Positions 10,367 through 23,290 of a stretch of DNA of 64,000 nt are shown one piece after another. Position 1 is the first letter of the stretch. Every line of letters begins with the position of its first letter. The stretch lies in assembly GCF_025766255.1 (NCBI RefSeq), contig NW_026516718.1, positions 1-64,000 on the forward strand, given 5' to 3'. Below the pieces are notes generated by a model. The model was not told where the DNA came from, did not search any database, and saw nothing but the letters and a program-made list of their open reading frames with translations. The stretch comes from Zychaea mexicana (lineage: Eukaryota; Mucoromycota; Mucoromycetes; Mucorales; Lichtheimiaceae). A program made the translations under genes and the position numbers.

Positions 10367-12219
10367 TCATCGTCCGTTCGTCTGGCCGTTTGTGCCATTC
10401 GTCTTTTTGTTCTTTGAGCGTTCCTTGGCCAGTGGATGATCTGCAGGCGTCAGTAGCTCAAAGCTACACAGCAGCTCCTCACTGACACTCATCACTGCGC
10501 CAAAGTTGTCAAATTCGCCGCAGTAGTTTGGTGCAGAAAACACCGTGACCAATGTGCGGTCGTTAAAGAACTCGTAGCCGTCCTCTACCACCATGTGTGC
10601 CCGGCATACCAAGTCCAGATCAAACTTGGCAAGAAACTCATTGATCACCTTCTTGCCAAAACAGTACGACACGCCTCGTTCGTTATCTTCCCAATCGTCC
10701 GTCAAATCCGCCGGATCGCTCCATAAAAGATCCTAATGAACACAATGTGAACAATAACGGTTGATCGGTTGAGTGCGATGGTTATCAAGTCTGTAGAGCA
10801 CTTATTGTGCAAAGAAAGCGTCAACATACGTTTAATAAGCCATAGTCTGGCACATCGGTAGGTCGCTGGATGTTGCGCACCTCGTCCATGTTGTGCAGCG
10901 AAGGCGATAATCCACCATGGACGCAAAAGATCTTGCCTGCCACTAGGGCTGCAATAGGCATGGTATTGAAGGTGTCAACAAAAGTCCGCCACATTTTCGG
11001 ATTCAAGCGACGTTTGCATTCATCATAGAAGCCGTAAACTAAATCGATTTTTTTGGTTTTAGCAATGCTTGCATACAGAAACCTAACCCCTTCCCCCCCC
11101 CCCTGGATCTTCCTCGCATCCACATGGTGTTTACTAGTCAAGGAAATACAAAAACTCACCTTTTGTGACATTGGCACATTCATGGTTACCACGGAGCAAA
11201 AAGAAGTTTTCGGGAAACTTGATCTTGTAACAGAGGAGCAGCAGCATGTTTTCCAAAGACTGCTTGCCTCGGTCGACATAGTCGCCCAAAAACAGATAGT
11301 TACTGCTAGGTGGGAAGCCTCCCATTTCAAACAGTCGGATTAAATCGGTATATTGACCATGGGTATCACCAACAATCTTGACAGGAGGAGACAACTCCAA
11401 AAGCGACTAAATAAAAGAAGAAGAAAGGGGATTTTCAGTTTCCCCGAAAAAAGTATTTCAAGGGGAGGAAGGGGAGAGATGAAACATATTAGCTACAACC
11501 CCCTCCATACTTACAGGTTGACTCAAGAAGATTTCCATTGCAGCACGACAAATGGCCACGACCTCTGCATTCTTGAGACAAAGTTGCTTGGTAATTTTTG
11601 AATAGCCAGCGTTCAAAAGCCGTTCAATGTAATCATCTAATTCGGCAGGCGTGACGGAGGCTGTATTGTAGCTAGCGACCGAGTTGACTGTCAACTGGTT
11701 GATCGAACCGACGGTCAGTTGATTGTTATTGCTCAGGTCGCCTTCACCGAGCGACTGTCGGTGACTAGTACTGCCTCCAGCACCTTGAGGTGGCCAAAAG
11801 TCAGAAGCGGCGAGCAGTTTGTGTTGTTGTGGATGAGCTACTTTTCCACCGAAAGGATCTTGTTGTTGTGCCTGAATGGTATCTTGCTCGTCATCGTCTT
11901 GTGGTTCCTCTTGTTGTTGTTGTTGTTGTTGTTGTTTATTGTCACGATTAGGGAAATTCGGATTGAGTTGAGCGAGTGCCGACGTGGCTCCACCCGATGA
12001 TGATGATGAACGATTGCCTCCTACTCCTCCTCCTCCTCCTCCTACAGGCAATGATTGGCGATGTTGGGAATTGAGGAGAATGGAATTGACCGATTGGGTA
12101 GTGTTGACGCTGTATTCGTTATCCTCAGAAGGCGGGGGACGAGCAGGCGGTGGCATGCTCTTGGTTGCTCGGCGACCTCCTCCCTTCTTGTTGCTACGTT
12201 TGGATATATTGTTGCCCAT
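10367..12219 (-). CDS. Ppz-type serine/threonine protein phosphatase
   Basis: Four exons (12219-11515, 11406-11160, 11038-10830, 10732-10367) splice to 508 residues. The N-terminal ~190 residues begin [12 protein letters not shown], a likely N-myristoylation start, and are Ser/Asn/Gln-rich. The catalytic half has the PP1-type signatures [26 protein letters not shown] and [12 protein letters not shown] myristoylatable disordered N-terminus joined to a PP1-like catalytic core is the fungal-specific Ppz1/Pzh1 design, and the length is close to S. pombe Pzh1. Ppz enzymes affect salt tolerance, K+ transport and cell integrity. I chose the MGN start over an in-frame Met 42 bp upstream because it preserves the myristoylation signal. 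Poly-Gln is encoded by CAA-type repeats near 11910-11940. Confidence 0.92.
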
Positions 12220-12952
12220 TGTTACTTTTGTTGTTGTTGTTGCTATGTGTGTGTACTCCAAGGTAGTGCTATCAAGTGTTTATAGGATGGTCAGAGAGGG
12301 AAGAAGAAGAGAGGGAAAGGGAGAGAGTGTGTGAAAATTGGCATGCCGCACACTCACTTTCTTCAACATCTTTTTTTTTTCTTTGCCAATCCTTGGATGT
12401 CGGACAATGCAATGGGGTGTATATATATAGTATATATAGCTTTGGGAACAATGCGTGTCAATCCTTTTACTACTATTACTGCACGTCTTCTACCTTCCCC
12501 CCCCCCATTATAACCAGTTCTCCTCACCTTCTTCCCCCCCCCCTTCTTTCTACCTAGTAGATACAGAAATTCATGCACTTTGCTAAAGCAGAAACATATA
12601 AAGGCATCATGTCCTTTTCAAATGTTTTATTAGAGGAAAATAAACAGAGAATGTTATTAAAAAAAACGTGTGGTTTGCGGAGGGGTAAGGGTTTCAAGAG
12701 AGACAAACAGGTATTTTACAGAATAGATAGAAGATTAGGAAAGAAGGAGAAAAGAAAAAAAAAAAAAAAAAGAGGGATATTCGAACTATAGTAGTAGAGT
12801 GTTGTGTGTTGTGTGTGTATGTGTTATAGTGATAGATGATGACTAGTAGAGAAAGATGATGAAGGGAACGTAATATTATATGAGTCGGTTAAAGTGTGCA
12901 AAAGTTGGGTTATACGGGGAGACACAAAGAGAGAACGGATCTAAAATTCTGT
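12220..12952. other. Ppz upstream region and Zds1-like 3' region
   Basis: Contains purine-rich (GGGAAGAAGAG) and poly-T/poly-C runs, short AT runs (12420-12440), a poly-A tract near 12758-12772 and GTGT repeats near 12800-12820. No coding exon is supported. It probably holds the Ppz promoter (right of 12219) and the Zds1-like terminator. Confidence 0.5.
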
Positions 12953-15461
12953 TCATTTCCGGTAATGGCTTAGTGGCACGTTGTCTTCTTCATCAGACGA
13001 GCTTTGGCTAGTCCGTCTTGGTACAGCAGCAGCAACACTGTCGTCGGAGAAACGGCGTTCTGCACTAAATTTTGGCGGCCGAGCTGTTGCTGTTGCTGCT
13101 CTGTTGTTCATTAATGCTGCTGCTTCATTAGCTTCGCCTTGCTGGTAATATTGCTGCTGCTGCTGCTGCTGCTGCTGATGATGTTGCTGGGAAGACCATT
13201 GGGTATTGCTAGTATCACTACCGCTACTAGTAGTATTCTGGTTTCCTTCACCTTGTTGCTGTTGTTGTTGTTGTTGTGGAGGCTGAGGGTTAATGATGGA
13301 AAGATACCAAAACATAAACTCGGATATCAAGACTTGTTGATGCAAGGGTCTTCTTGGGTTGGTCAATTTCATGTGCGACAATCGATACACTGCACGCTCA
13401 ACGTGAATCGGTAACCGATAGCTGTTGATGTACTGCTTGGTAACAAGAGGTTGTTGCTGCTGTTGTCCGTTTACTCCGTTTTGTGGAGCCTTGGGTCCTG
13501 AACCTGCCACCAATGCCTTTGCACGCATTGGGTTGAATTTGGGTTCTTTGCGTGTGATCGATTTCAGTGAGAGTGAACGTGAGATGAATGCTGCAAACCC
13601 GCGCTTCTTGTTATCGGGGTCATCGTTCATTGAAGTGACTCGGGTCAGTTGCAATGTATCCCGTTCCTTTTCGCTAATGTGGCGTGCGTCGTCTACGCGT
13701 CGTAAGGATCCTCGTCGACTCTTCTTTTTCTTTTTATCGCCGTTCAATAGATTGCTTATCCATGATGGCTTTCTCTCTACTCTTTCGTTCATGACAAGGT
13801 CAGAGGCTGAACGTCGTAATGTTACCCTCCGTTCATCCGTTAATGTTGTGATAGCAGCAGGATTGGATTCGGCAGATACACCAGTATCTGAATCATCATT
13901 CGTATTAATAGTAGTAGCAGTAGTAGTGGCTGCAGTGGTTGTTGAAAGTGTCGTGTCGCTTTCCTGCACTTGCGCCCTTTCTTCTGACGTGTCAACTTCT
14001 GGGATCGCCGCCATTTCTTCCGATGGGGGTGTTGCCTTGTCTTGGTTCTTTTCATCTTTCATGGTGGGGTGATGATGACGATCTTCGTCCATGATTTTTG
14101 AAAAGAGTTGTGATTCCGCGTCATGAACGCGAGAAAGAATGCCATGCTGTGAGTCATCTGGTTCGAGGCTGGCGCTGCCAAGGTCGATCCATTCGCTCAG
14201 GCTGACAGGATGGTCATGCAGACTGATAGGCTCGGCGGAAGGCACGTGTCCCATGCGTTCGCTTGTGTCGGTGGAGTGACGTGGTGCAGGCGCGGGTCGT
14301 CTGCTGCGTCGTCGATCTCCAATACCTCCGCGGGGTCCTCCTTCGCTTGGTGCACGTCGGGCTGAAAAGGCCGAGCGACGTAACAATGAGCGGTTCTGTG
14401 TAGGTGGTGCCAATATGCGAGAGTCGTCTACCACAGTAGAGTGACGATCAAATACATGGCCTGTGCGTGTCAATCAAAGAAAATGTCAGACGTGTGCATT
14501 GAATTAAATGTTTTTTTTTTAACCGAAAAAGTACAAATTTAAAACATGGGCTGGACTTGCTTACCATCTTTCCCATGTGCATGTTCGGCTATTCCCGGTA
14601 GCAAGCGAGCGTCTGTGTCCTTGGGACTGACGGGCGAGTCGCTCTCACTTGTGCTGTCCGTGCTGGTGTCCTTGTCAAAGTCCTCGAGGGCGTCGTTGTA
14701 GGACATTGACCTGGACAGCTGGGATTTTTGACGTTTCACTTTGGACCCTTTCCGAGTTGGAGCCGCTCCGTGCACCTGTATCCAATGAACAAATTCACTA
14801 GGTGCAATTTGCGGGTGCTTATGCGCAGGCACCCTTTAAAAAGTAATGACGAGTAACGCACACACACACACAATGATTAGTTTTAGGATGACACACTCCT
14901 CTGTTTGATCTTATCGATAGACTGCTTGTTAATTTACCATATCAAGTTCGACAGATTGGCCATGGCTTCGTTTGCTGCTGCTGTCGCTGCTTCTTCGGGT
15001 GGATGATCGCTGTCTTGTTTTAAAGTGACCGATGTTGTTGTTGTTGTTGTTGTTGTTCCTGAGTGGGTCGTCGAGGACGCTAATACTCGTGGCTGCTGTG
15101 GTGTCTCGGCTACTGTTGCTGAAGAAAAAGAGGAGGCTGTGTTGCTATTTTGTTGCTCTTGAACGACAGTGTCGAAAGCAGCACTCATATTACTACGTTT
15201 GGGCGATTCCGAAAAAGCTGCCAGGTGATCGCTTGGCAGTTCGTTGGCATTTTTCTCCAAGTAATCCGAGAGCATCATTGCAAAGTAGACACCCGAGTCC
15301 GACTTTCTGGTTCCAGCGTTCTTGTTGTTGTTTTCTATTTCTGTATTTTGGGAGGTCGTGGTTTGCTGTTTTTGCCCAGCATTAGAGGATGTCGTGGTGG
15401 TGGAATCATCTGGGACACGGTCAGCATCCGATGGCATCCTTGCCATGGCGACTGTTGACAT
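12953..15461 (-). CDS. Zds1/Zds2-like regulator with C-terminal Zds domain
   Basis: Three exons (15461-14938, 14833-14565, 14460-12953) splice in frame to 766 residues. Most of the protein is disordered: Thr runs near residue ~150, a basic serine-rich middle and two poly-Gln tracts near the C-terminus. The diagnostic part is the ~45-residue Zds C-terminal domain near residue 600, with SYRLPIHVERAVYRLSH, KLTNPRRPLHQQVL and SEFMFWYL. In yeast, Zds1/Zds2 bind PP2A-Cdc55, keep it in the cytoplasm and help control mitotic entry and exit and polarity. This C-terminal domain carries that activity. CTG/TGC repeats at about 13150-13175 and TTG repeats at 13256-13275 (plus strand) encode the poly-Gln and may vary in length between strains. 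Confidence 0.88.
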
Positions 15462-18400
15462 TATTGTTTTGAGTGAGAGTCGAGCCGCAGGGTGCTGTTG
15501 GTGTTGTTGTTGTTGGCAGCCTTTGTGTGTGGGGAAGGAGCAGAAAGAAAGAAAGAAAGAAAGAAGGAGAGGGAGGGAAAGAAAAGAAAGAGTGAGAGAA
15601 AGAGAGAGTCCGTTGCTATGTCAGAACACACCAACGAACACTACAGGCGCTATTTGATATTGCACACACACACACACTCACTCACACACAACACAGCAAA
15701 AGACAAAAGTGGGGTTAGAAAAAGACAAGAGAGAGAGAGAGAAAGGGAAGAGAGTGCGGGTGTCGTGCGGTTGTGTGCGATGATTGCTCTCTGCTCAACA
15801 ATATTTCCCAGAATATTAGAAAAAGGAAAAGCAAGAAGAAAAAAAGAGGTCAAGTAACTAAAGGAGAAATGGAGCATTAAAGTATAATCTTACAGTAACG
15901 GGCCAGAAACGAACCCCGTCACGGGCGAAAAAAAAAAAAAAAAGGGACTTGCCGCTTTCTCTCTTACTTACTTCTGCATCTTCTTCTTCTTCATGACGCA
16001 AAAGCCCTCTTCTTCTCGAGCTGTGCATACGAGCAAGACAAGGCGGGGTGTATTCTGTAAAAAAGTAATGGACAACGGCACTATCAGCGATCATGTAAAG
16101 CAACAGGGTCCCAATGAATCATTGTGGGAGGTGTAATTGTTATTATAGTTTCGCTGGTGTTTGTATTTTGCGCACTATTGTGTACCTTTGACTGCATATA
16201 TATCAATCGAATGAGGGGGACGCCAACATGCATCCCAACTTGGTCGCTGCCTGGTTGGGGCTGTGGCCTTGGCTGCTATATGTATATTACTTTTATGCTG
16301 AGCAGCGTACCTGAACATTTTTTTCATAATATGCACAGCAGCTTTTTTCTACAAAAAAAAAAAAAAAATAAATAGGATGGAATGACGCACGTGCCACGAG
16401 GGACTTGAAGACTAATGAAGGGTACACACTCCACCGGTCACGGTTGTCCTCTCCTCCATGGGATATATATATAGAGCCCACAGTCGACATGATCATGCAA
16501 GTGTGTGTGTATGCACGGTGTAATTAGTGAGACGATACATAGTTTATTGCGGTTGTTTAACATTCGTCGGGCTAATAACAACAACAACAACAGCAACATA
16601 CAACGGCCAACAAATAAAGAATGTGTGTGACAAGCACACCTTGCACAAAGAAAAAGATCGTCAAATGCGACAAGTCTGCTTCCAAAAATATATATATATA
16701 TCGCATCAACAATCGATGCTTGTTTAGAAAGCATTCCCCGCCCCCCCAGAAAGAAATAAAGGTGCATGTGTCTTTGAAGTAAAAAACGCATATTTTGTTT
16801 ATCAAAGCATGATATGCTGTGCAGCAGGAAACACTATGCTATTACATACAAATCTTTCTTCTATTCCGTCGCACGAGCAGATGCTCTATATAAGTTCATA
16901 AGCAACGATTCCAAGAACACTTGTTTGCTTTGCCATAGCGCTTCCTTTTTGGTCACAGTACACGGTCTTTCGATATGTACCTGACAGCTACTACGCTTTA
17001 TAGCGTCGCACATACAGTGAGACTGTATGTAGCAAAGAGGACACAAAACAGCATATGTAATAGTCTATTCTCAGTGACGTTTCGTTGACCCTTGACATTT
17101 ACAAAGTGGGTTTTGCGTCAGGCGCCCGTACATAATTCATAGGACATCCCCAAGAAGTTTAAAAGAAGCTTTCATTCTTTGAGCATATTTTTCCCAAACA
17201 AACAAAGGTTCCATATCTAGAAGCTTAAGAAGCTTTCAAATGATGATTGCATTTTACACTCTCTCCTCCTCAGTTATATATCTCCTCTTCTTTCCCCCCC
17301 TCCCCTGTTTACAAACTGTCAATCAAGCAAATCTTCTTCTTTAAACTCTCAACCACCACAAAACACAGTTTTACTTTAGGGTATGATTGGCCTGACGTAA
17401 TAACTTTCCTTTTGCAGTCGCAAAATCTATTATGCATTCACACAAGAATTTAGATGACTACTTACGTGAGTATGTAATAATATGTATCATAGTATGTATA
17501 TTATGTGTTGTAGCTGAGCAAAATGCAGGAGCTGATGATCTACGTCGTCTCGGCAAGTTCCTGAGTAAAAATATTCAAATTTTATAGAGCACTCAGTCAT
17601 GTACAAAGACCAGTTATGTACCTGAGATATATACTTGGAATTGTGTGTGTGCAAAGAAAAAAGGAGTGCATGCAGCAGTGGCTCTCAAAACAAAGCCTTA
17701 AAAATGTAATTGTATGAGAAGGGGGTGCCAGATGGAATATTCCATGCCTAAGGATGATGGAAAAGCAAAAGGGCCAACTGCGATGTGTCCACATGGCTTT
17801 CAAACCACGTACCGTAAATTCTGAGCAGTACACTTTTATGATATATTGAGAATGCTGATGTGTCTTGCTATTCTTTGTAGATCTGAAAAAAGTGTCTTTG
17901 ATTGCTGTCCATCGGCCAGCTCGTCGGACCACCGGAAGATTCATAGTTGCATAGTGTTGCTCTTCGTGGACGTAGTATCTAAACAAGCAGGTTTGGGCAC
18001 AGGTTAGCCGAGCGTTTTTAAACTTCAATCGACACATAGATCACTACCAGGTTCACTGGCTGCTGATGATGAGCTATGTAGTAGTCGCTGGAATGAGGTC
18101 TTGTTGACTATCAAGTTCTGTATCTCACGGTGATTCTCTTGCCCTCCACAGGTTTTTACGTGCAAAAACGAGCAACACACACACAAGTAGTATATAATGT
18201 TCTCATCCCAAAAACCAACACGACATATTCACTCCTCCATACCTGATTATTGGATTCGCATGTTCGCTTTTCGCTTAGGAATCTTTGTACTACTTATCGA
18301 GGAATAATACATTACGTAATCGAATTAAACTTTAGAGAGCGGTAGCTTCGATACTATGCTACATATCTTTCGTTATTTTGCGTGTATGCTGCAGGACCGT

Positions 18401-19451
18401 TTTGATATGCAAGATTCTACAGTGCCATCACATGAAATGCTGTATTGTTGCTGACTAAGACACGCCGGCTACTTGATACAGATATTATTCCAGATATATA
18501 CTGTTACTTGATTATATCATTTCTTCTGACCATGTGGTATATCGAGTCTCTGTAACGTCCAGCTCACATCATTGTAATTCAATCTTATCTTGCAAGAGCG
18601 ATTTTGTATCATAGCGTGCCTTTTCATTTTCGCGGAAAAGGTCCGTTCGCGACACAAAAATATAAAGGGATGTAATTTTGTGCTTTTTGGTGATCTCTCA
18701 GAAACGACGAACAAGAGTTTTAGAAAGCACCAAAAAGTCCGTTGCTGAACACTTTTTATGACAGCGATGCTCGTCATGAAGATTTGCTCCGGCGAGTTGT
18801 TGTTGTTGTTGTGTCGATGACTGTGCCATAAAAATGCGCGTTCATGTGTGTCGTTAGATTACCCTTTCACTCTCCGACAGTAAAAAGTGCAGTAATAGAT
18901 CCAGTACACCTACTTTGCAAGAAACGACGCGAATTGGCTCCAAAGAAGACTAGTATCTCAATGTGTATGCGTTGCATTTATCAAAGTGTACCACACCGCC
19001 GACAGTATGTAGTAGAGATAAACGTCAACAGGGGTACAGTAGAGTGCGGCACTACTTGATCAGCTCCACGAGTGCTGTTTACCCCTAAATTAGTCCGGAA
19101 GGAAACCTACTATTCGTTCCGCTCTATATCATTACGGTCTATCTATTATTGGCGCTGCTGTAACTCTCTTGCCTACACGACACCTGATATAGAACACTCA
19201 AGATAGATCGTATGGACATGGTATATCACTTTGTGTCCACTGTTTATCTGTTTACATGGAGTGCGAGATCGAAAGATAGCGGAGTGTGTCAGTTCCACTG
19301 GCCGTGCGAACCTTCTCAGCTCATCCCCGAAAAGAAGTTTTCTTTTTGGTTCCTTCTTTTTCAAAGAGCCTTTTTTATCCTTGTTTGCCCCAACGCAAGA
19401 GATCAAAAAGTGGAGGCGGCCAGTACAAACCGCATAAAGATTAACTCTCCA
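15462..19451. other. Gene-poor 4-kb region
   Basis: Just upstream of the Zds1-like start there is purine-rich (GAAA)n (15543-15566) and GA-rich sequence (about 15720-15745), CA repeats (15662-15690) and a poly-A tract (about 15929-15943). The rest has no exon I can tie to a family. A possible small spliced frame at 17421-17586 is listed separately. Open frames at 17597-18037 and 18517-18777 (minus) lack recognisable features. A pyrimidine run (TC)n precedes the next gene at 19651-19680. Confidence 0.4.
17421..17586 (+). CDS. Possible short two-exon ORF, unrecognised
   Basis: After a TTTTGCAG acceptor-like site at about 17417, a short coding-like segment (MHSHKNLDDYL, from about 17432) runs to a good GTGAGT donor near 17466. 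A TTGTAG acceptor near 17513 joins it in phase to EQNAGADDLRRLGKFLSKN, with a TAG stop near 17586. The splice signals and charge pattern look gene-like, but the product is only ~40 residues and no upstream exon was found. It could be the 3' end of a longer gene, or chance. Confidence 0.2.
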
Positions 19452-20642
19452 ATGATGAGCCGCCCCTTGTATTCAAACTGTGTCTCGAGTCGTCTTCTTC
19501 AACTCTCAAAACGCAGTTTCAGTTTATCAACCAATCACAATTCCCACTTACAAATTCGGCGTCGATTGTCGAACAATGCTTCTGCAGCTGTTACTGCAGG
19601 CATTCTTTACGCAGGTACTTGAGAGGCTTTACGTTTACCCTCTCTTTCGCTTTCTCTCTCTCTCTCTCTCTCTCCCCTCTTGATCAATATTTATACGCCA
19701 CCATTTCTTTGGTTTGCCTTTTTTTTTTCTTTTTCTAAATACCCTCTCCTTTCTTCCCCCATACAGTACGTCGACCGAGAATAATGACAGCAAGTGAAAT
19801 ATTGTTACCTAGCATCGCCATGGGCCCTTCACAACAACAACAACACACCGCCGCCGCCTCAGTAATGAATGGCCATGGACCTGAAGCCGAATATATCGCT
19901 GTCGACCGAAGTGATCAGGGTTTTACGTTTAGTCCTGCACAAGAAGCCTTATTTGAAGAACAAGAATCGCTTGCCATTGTGCAGGAACTGACAGCTTCTT
20001 CGGAATGGCATGAAGTTAAAGCTTATGGTCACATGTCAGATACGGCCCGGGAAGTTTCTTTGACAGCTACGACACTGCGCGGTGATGGCAAGATCGCTTT
20101 GCGACCTTTAAAGTTTTTCAACCATGACAAGACGGAATGTGTCATTGTCATGCATCTTGGTCGTAATTTGTAAGTTGCTATGCCAACATGAGAGATCAAG
20201 TATGTTACAGAGTGGTCTTTAATGCTCCTATTTTAGGTGCGGACATGCTGGAATTATCCACGGCGGCATGCTGGGAACGTTACTCGACGAACATTTGGCC
20301 TATGTTGTAAGTGGATCTGATAGAGTGCATATGCTCGGGTGTATATATATATATATATATTTAGGAAAGGTTGAGATCTGATCTGTCATCTCGTGGTTCT
20401 AGTCACTTCCTAGTCTGCCAAATTATACGGGTTTCACAGCGAATTTGTCGGTTGATTACCGTAAACCATGCAAGGCTGACCAGTGGGTTGTCATCCGTGG
20501 AAAACTCGATCGGGTCGAAGGCCGCAAGGCGTATGCCCATGCGCGAGTGGAAACGGCCATTGACCACACGCTGTTGACTGAAGCAACTGCATTGTACATC
20601 AGTCCTCGCACTGCTGGTCCTTTGAAAGAAGGTCAGCCGTAG
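19452..20642 (+). CDS. Hot-dog fold (PaaI/4HBT-like) thioesterase, probably mitochondrial
   Basis: Four exons (19452-19614, 19767-20169, 20237-20306, 20403-20642) splice to 291 residues. The N-terminus is rich in Arg/Ser/Leu with few acids, as in mitochondrial presequences (RLLQLSKRSFSLS). The catalytic hot-dog signature is CGHAGIIHGGMLGTLLDEH, with the HGG loop and the acidic residue on the central helix, followed by the beta-strand pattern YTGFTANLSVDYRKPCKADQ. Proteins of this type hydrolyse acyl-CoA esters; the substrate cannot be told from the sequence. The next gene (100% same strand, 435 bp on) is a fatty-acid elongase, so a lipid context is plausible but not proof of coordination. The second exon carries a Gln/Ala-rich stretch that is probably a linker. 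Confidence 0.85.
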
Positions 20643-21076
20643 TGGCTAGCCTGTCAAAAAGCTCACCGTGTATTTTGTGCATTAGAATCAATCATCATCC
20701 ATCCCATATAGACAATAAATTATTCCCCATAATCACAACAAAACTGCGGATGAGCGTAGGAGAGCCAGCGTTAGATAACAGAGTTGATTGTCATAGGGGG
20801 GGGGGCACATGTCTCGTTGCTTGGAAACCCAAACCCAAACTCTGGGGGAGATCTGAGTTTTGTTCGGATAAGGATGTGTTGAGGCAGGGCCTAGCAAAAA
20901 GGCTCAACTATTAAAAAAAAAAAAATTTGGGTCTGTCTGAGGCAAATCATATAAATACCGACGGGTACTTGCACCCTTTACAGCCTTTTTTCTTCTTGCT
21001 CGTACTTGCTCTCCACCCCTTGTTTTTTTCTCCTCTTCTCCTCTTTACCTGCTCCAGCAATTGAATCAACAACATC
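20643..21076 (+). other. Intergenic region upstream of the elongase
   Basis: This 434-bp stretch carries a poly-G run (20797-20805) and a poly-A run (20912-20924), then the TATA-like motif listed separately and a long C/T-rich tract (20980-21050) typical of fungal core promoters. No gene is seen. Confidence 0.5.
20950..20957 (+). promoter_or_regulatory. Candidate TATA box of the elongase gene
   Basis: The octamer TATAAATA lies about 120 bp upstream of the elongase ATG and is followed by a pyrimidine-rich stretch, the usual arrangement around a strong fungal transcription start. This is a position-and-motif call only. Confidence 0.4.
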
Positions 21077-22040
21077 ATGAGCTCACTCGGCGTCATTGAC
21101 AAGCTCACTGCGATCCCCGGTGTCCCGTTTCCCGAATACTACGAGTTCTTTATGGATTGGAAGACACCTGTTGCTATCGCCTCCACCTATGCTGTCGCCA
21201 TCCATCTGCTCAATCCAAAGGACGGCAAGCTGTCCCGTGTCGAGGCAAAGAACCGCGGTGTGTCCAATGCATCGTCGTCGAGCAAGTTCATGACCGCTTT
21301 CGTCTTTTTGCATAATTTTGCCCTTGCTGTCTACTCAATGATCACCTTTTACAACATGGCCAGCGGTATGAAGCGAGCATGGTTCCAGCGAGATGTGGAT
21401 ACGCATTATGCTGTAAGTACAATTGTCGGGTTTATATGTGTCCTGGGCACCGGGCACTGGAAAGCCGGTCGGTTGTTTTTGATGTGCAGGAGCAGGTTTC
21501 CACTAACAACTTTTTGGATGCTTTGTTTATTAGTACTGCGATACGGATGAGTTCTTGTGGGATGAATCATTGGGCTACTGGGGCTACTTGTTTTACCTGT
21601 CCAAGTACTACGAGGTCATCGATACTGCCATTATCCTGCTCAAGGGCCGTCGCTCGTCCTTGTTGCAGACCTACCATCACTCCGGCGCCATGTTGACCAT
21701 GTGGGCCGGTATCCGCTACAAGGCCACTCCCATCTGGATCTTTGTCTTGTTCAATTCCTTCGTCCACTCCGTCATGTACTGCTACTACGCCGCTACCTCC
21801 ATTGGCCTGCATCCCCCCGGAAAGCGCTACTTGACCTCGATCCAGATCTCCCAGTTCTTGGTCGGCATGTCCCTGGCTATCAGCTATCTGTTCGTTCCTG
21901 ACTGTGTGGTTTCTCCCGGTCAGCGTTTCGCCGTCTTTGTCAACGTCGGCTATCTTTTGCCTCTCACCTACCTCTTTGTCGACTTTGCTCGCCGTACTTA
22001 TGGAAAGCGCATTGCTGCCAGCCTCAAGAAGTCCAACTAA
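21077..22040 (+). CDS. ELO-family fatty-acid elongase
   Basis: Two exons (21077-21412, 21534-22040) give 280 residues, within the ELO range. There are about seven hydrophobic segments. ELO signatures appear in order: KYYEVIDT (KxxExxDT box), QTYHHSGAM (the HH catalytic box, with Gln where many ELO proteins have the first His), NSFVHSVMYCYY, and a basic C-terminus ending KRIAASLKKSN, a plausible ER-retention signal. The Q-T-Y-H-H form resembles Mortierella-type elongases as I remember them. The enzyme condenses malonyl-CoA with long-chain acyl-CoA in the ER membrane. Chain-length and saturation preference cannot be read from sequence. Confidence 0.95.
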
Positions 22041-23289
22041 ACGAGGGACCATTTGCATATTTTCACCTTTTTTCGCCACACCACCTCCTCACCCCCCCCT
22101 TTTCGCCACATCGATTTTCTTACACTTTACATATAGTCAGTATATACACACTCACACATAACAACAGCGATTCTCGTTCTGTTCTACCCATTGTATCTTT
22201 GAATTTAGTTTATTACCCCTCTCACCAGCACCAGCAACAACCAAAAAGAACAACAACAGCCATCGCCGCCGCCGCCCCCCCCCCACCAAAAACACCAACT
22301 TTCATTCTGTCAATTAGCATGCATCCTCTATAGTTTAAATAAAATCTACACCAACATGTGGCGCACTTTTTTTTTCGCCTCCCATTTGTTGCTCCTCTTT
22401 CATCCTACACACATATGCATTCTAGTGTTGATCATCCTGTCTCGTGATTGGTGTCACACAGAATCTGGGTTCTGACATTTCTTATTGTTCTCCGGCTGTT
22501 GCTTGGGAAAGCTTGATCAATCGCTTTTGTTATCGTTGCAAATAGATAATGCAGGTACACGACAAGGGCTGGATGGGAGGAAAAGGGAACAGCTCCCGCA
22601 GAGGAGCGGCATCATTTAAACCTTTTTTTTTTATCAAATTCAATCGCCGACGACGCCACGCATATATTTCTTGAACAAGTGATGTTAAGCTTTTTCGCTA
22701 ATAGTAAAGTTAAACCGGCCTTTTCATTAAAGACATATGCATCAGCGCACGCGATTACTTTGGATAAATATCTACATATCGTCATGTCAACTATAGTTAT
22801 ATAGTTGCTGCAAGGAAAAATGATGATGATGATGATGATGATCTAGCAAGCCATCATCTCATCCTTCTTGCTCCCAGAGCTGTGTAACTCAATTCTACGG
22901 TTGTTACATGGGCTATGGCGCATCTATATATTACCGCAAACGAAAGTATGTATCCCCTGTCGAGTAATAATACTATTCAAGTGTACGTTACAAGTGGTTA
23001 TCTGTCGTCCATGTGCTATCATATATATCTACAGTAATTGGCACCATTTCGCACACAGAGTTAATTATATATTCCGGTAAGATAGCTGCATCGATACTCG
23101 AATATCACTGCTGCAGTCGTATAAGCTCTCGTAAAAAAAATTTCCTGAGCAAGCCTACATAAGATGATGAAGTGTCAATTGGTCAGTTTTATTGAGATTC
23201 GTCCTCACCAGAATATGCAATCGTTTACGTTATACATAAGAGTCCTTCTATGCCGCTGCAAATAGAAAGTTTAGTGTTGAAAGGGTATC
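22041..23289. other. Elongase 3' region and non-coding stretch
   Basis: C-rich runs (about 22094-22100 and 22275-22284), CAA repeats and AATAAA-like sequence near 22338 suggest the elongase 3' end. An (ATG)n microsatellite sits at 22820-22842. I see no coding exon. Confidence 0.5.
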
Positions 23290-23290
23290 A

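Noticed and set aside
13139..13414. Plus-strand Leu-rich frame over the Zds1-like gene
   Set aside because: It is the reverse of the poly-Gln codons (CTG/TTG). The minus strand carries the spliced Zds gene.
15890..15945. Possible tRNA-like or ncRNA sequence near a poly-A run
   Set aside because: No acceptor, D- or anticodon-stem can be built around GGTTCG.
17597..18037. 146-codon minus-strand open frame
   Set aside because: Rich in His/Cys/Phe with no motif, and the 3' half (CTHTIPSIYLRY) looks like AT-rich shadow sequence. It may be chance in a gene-poor region.
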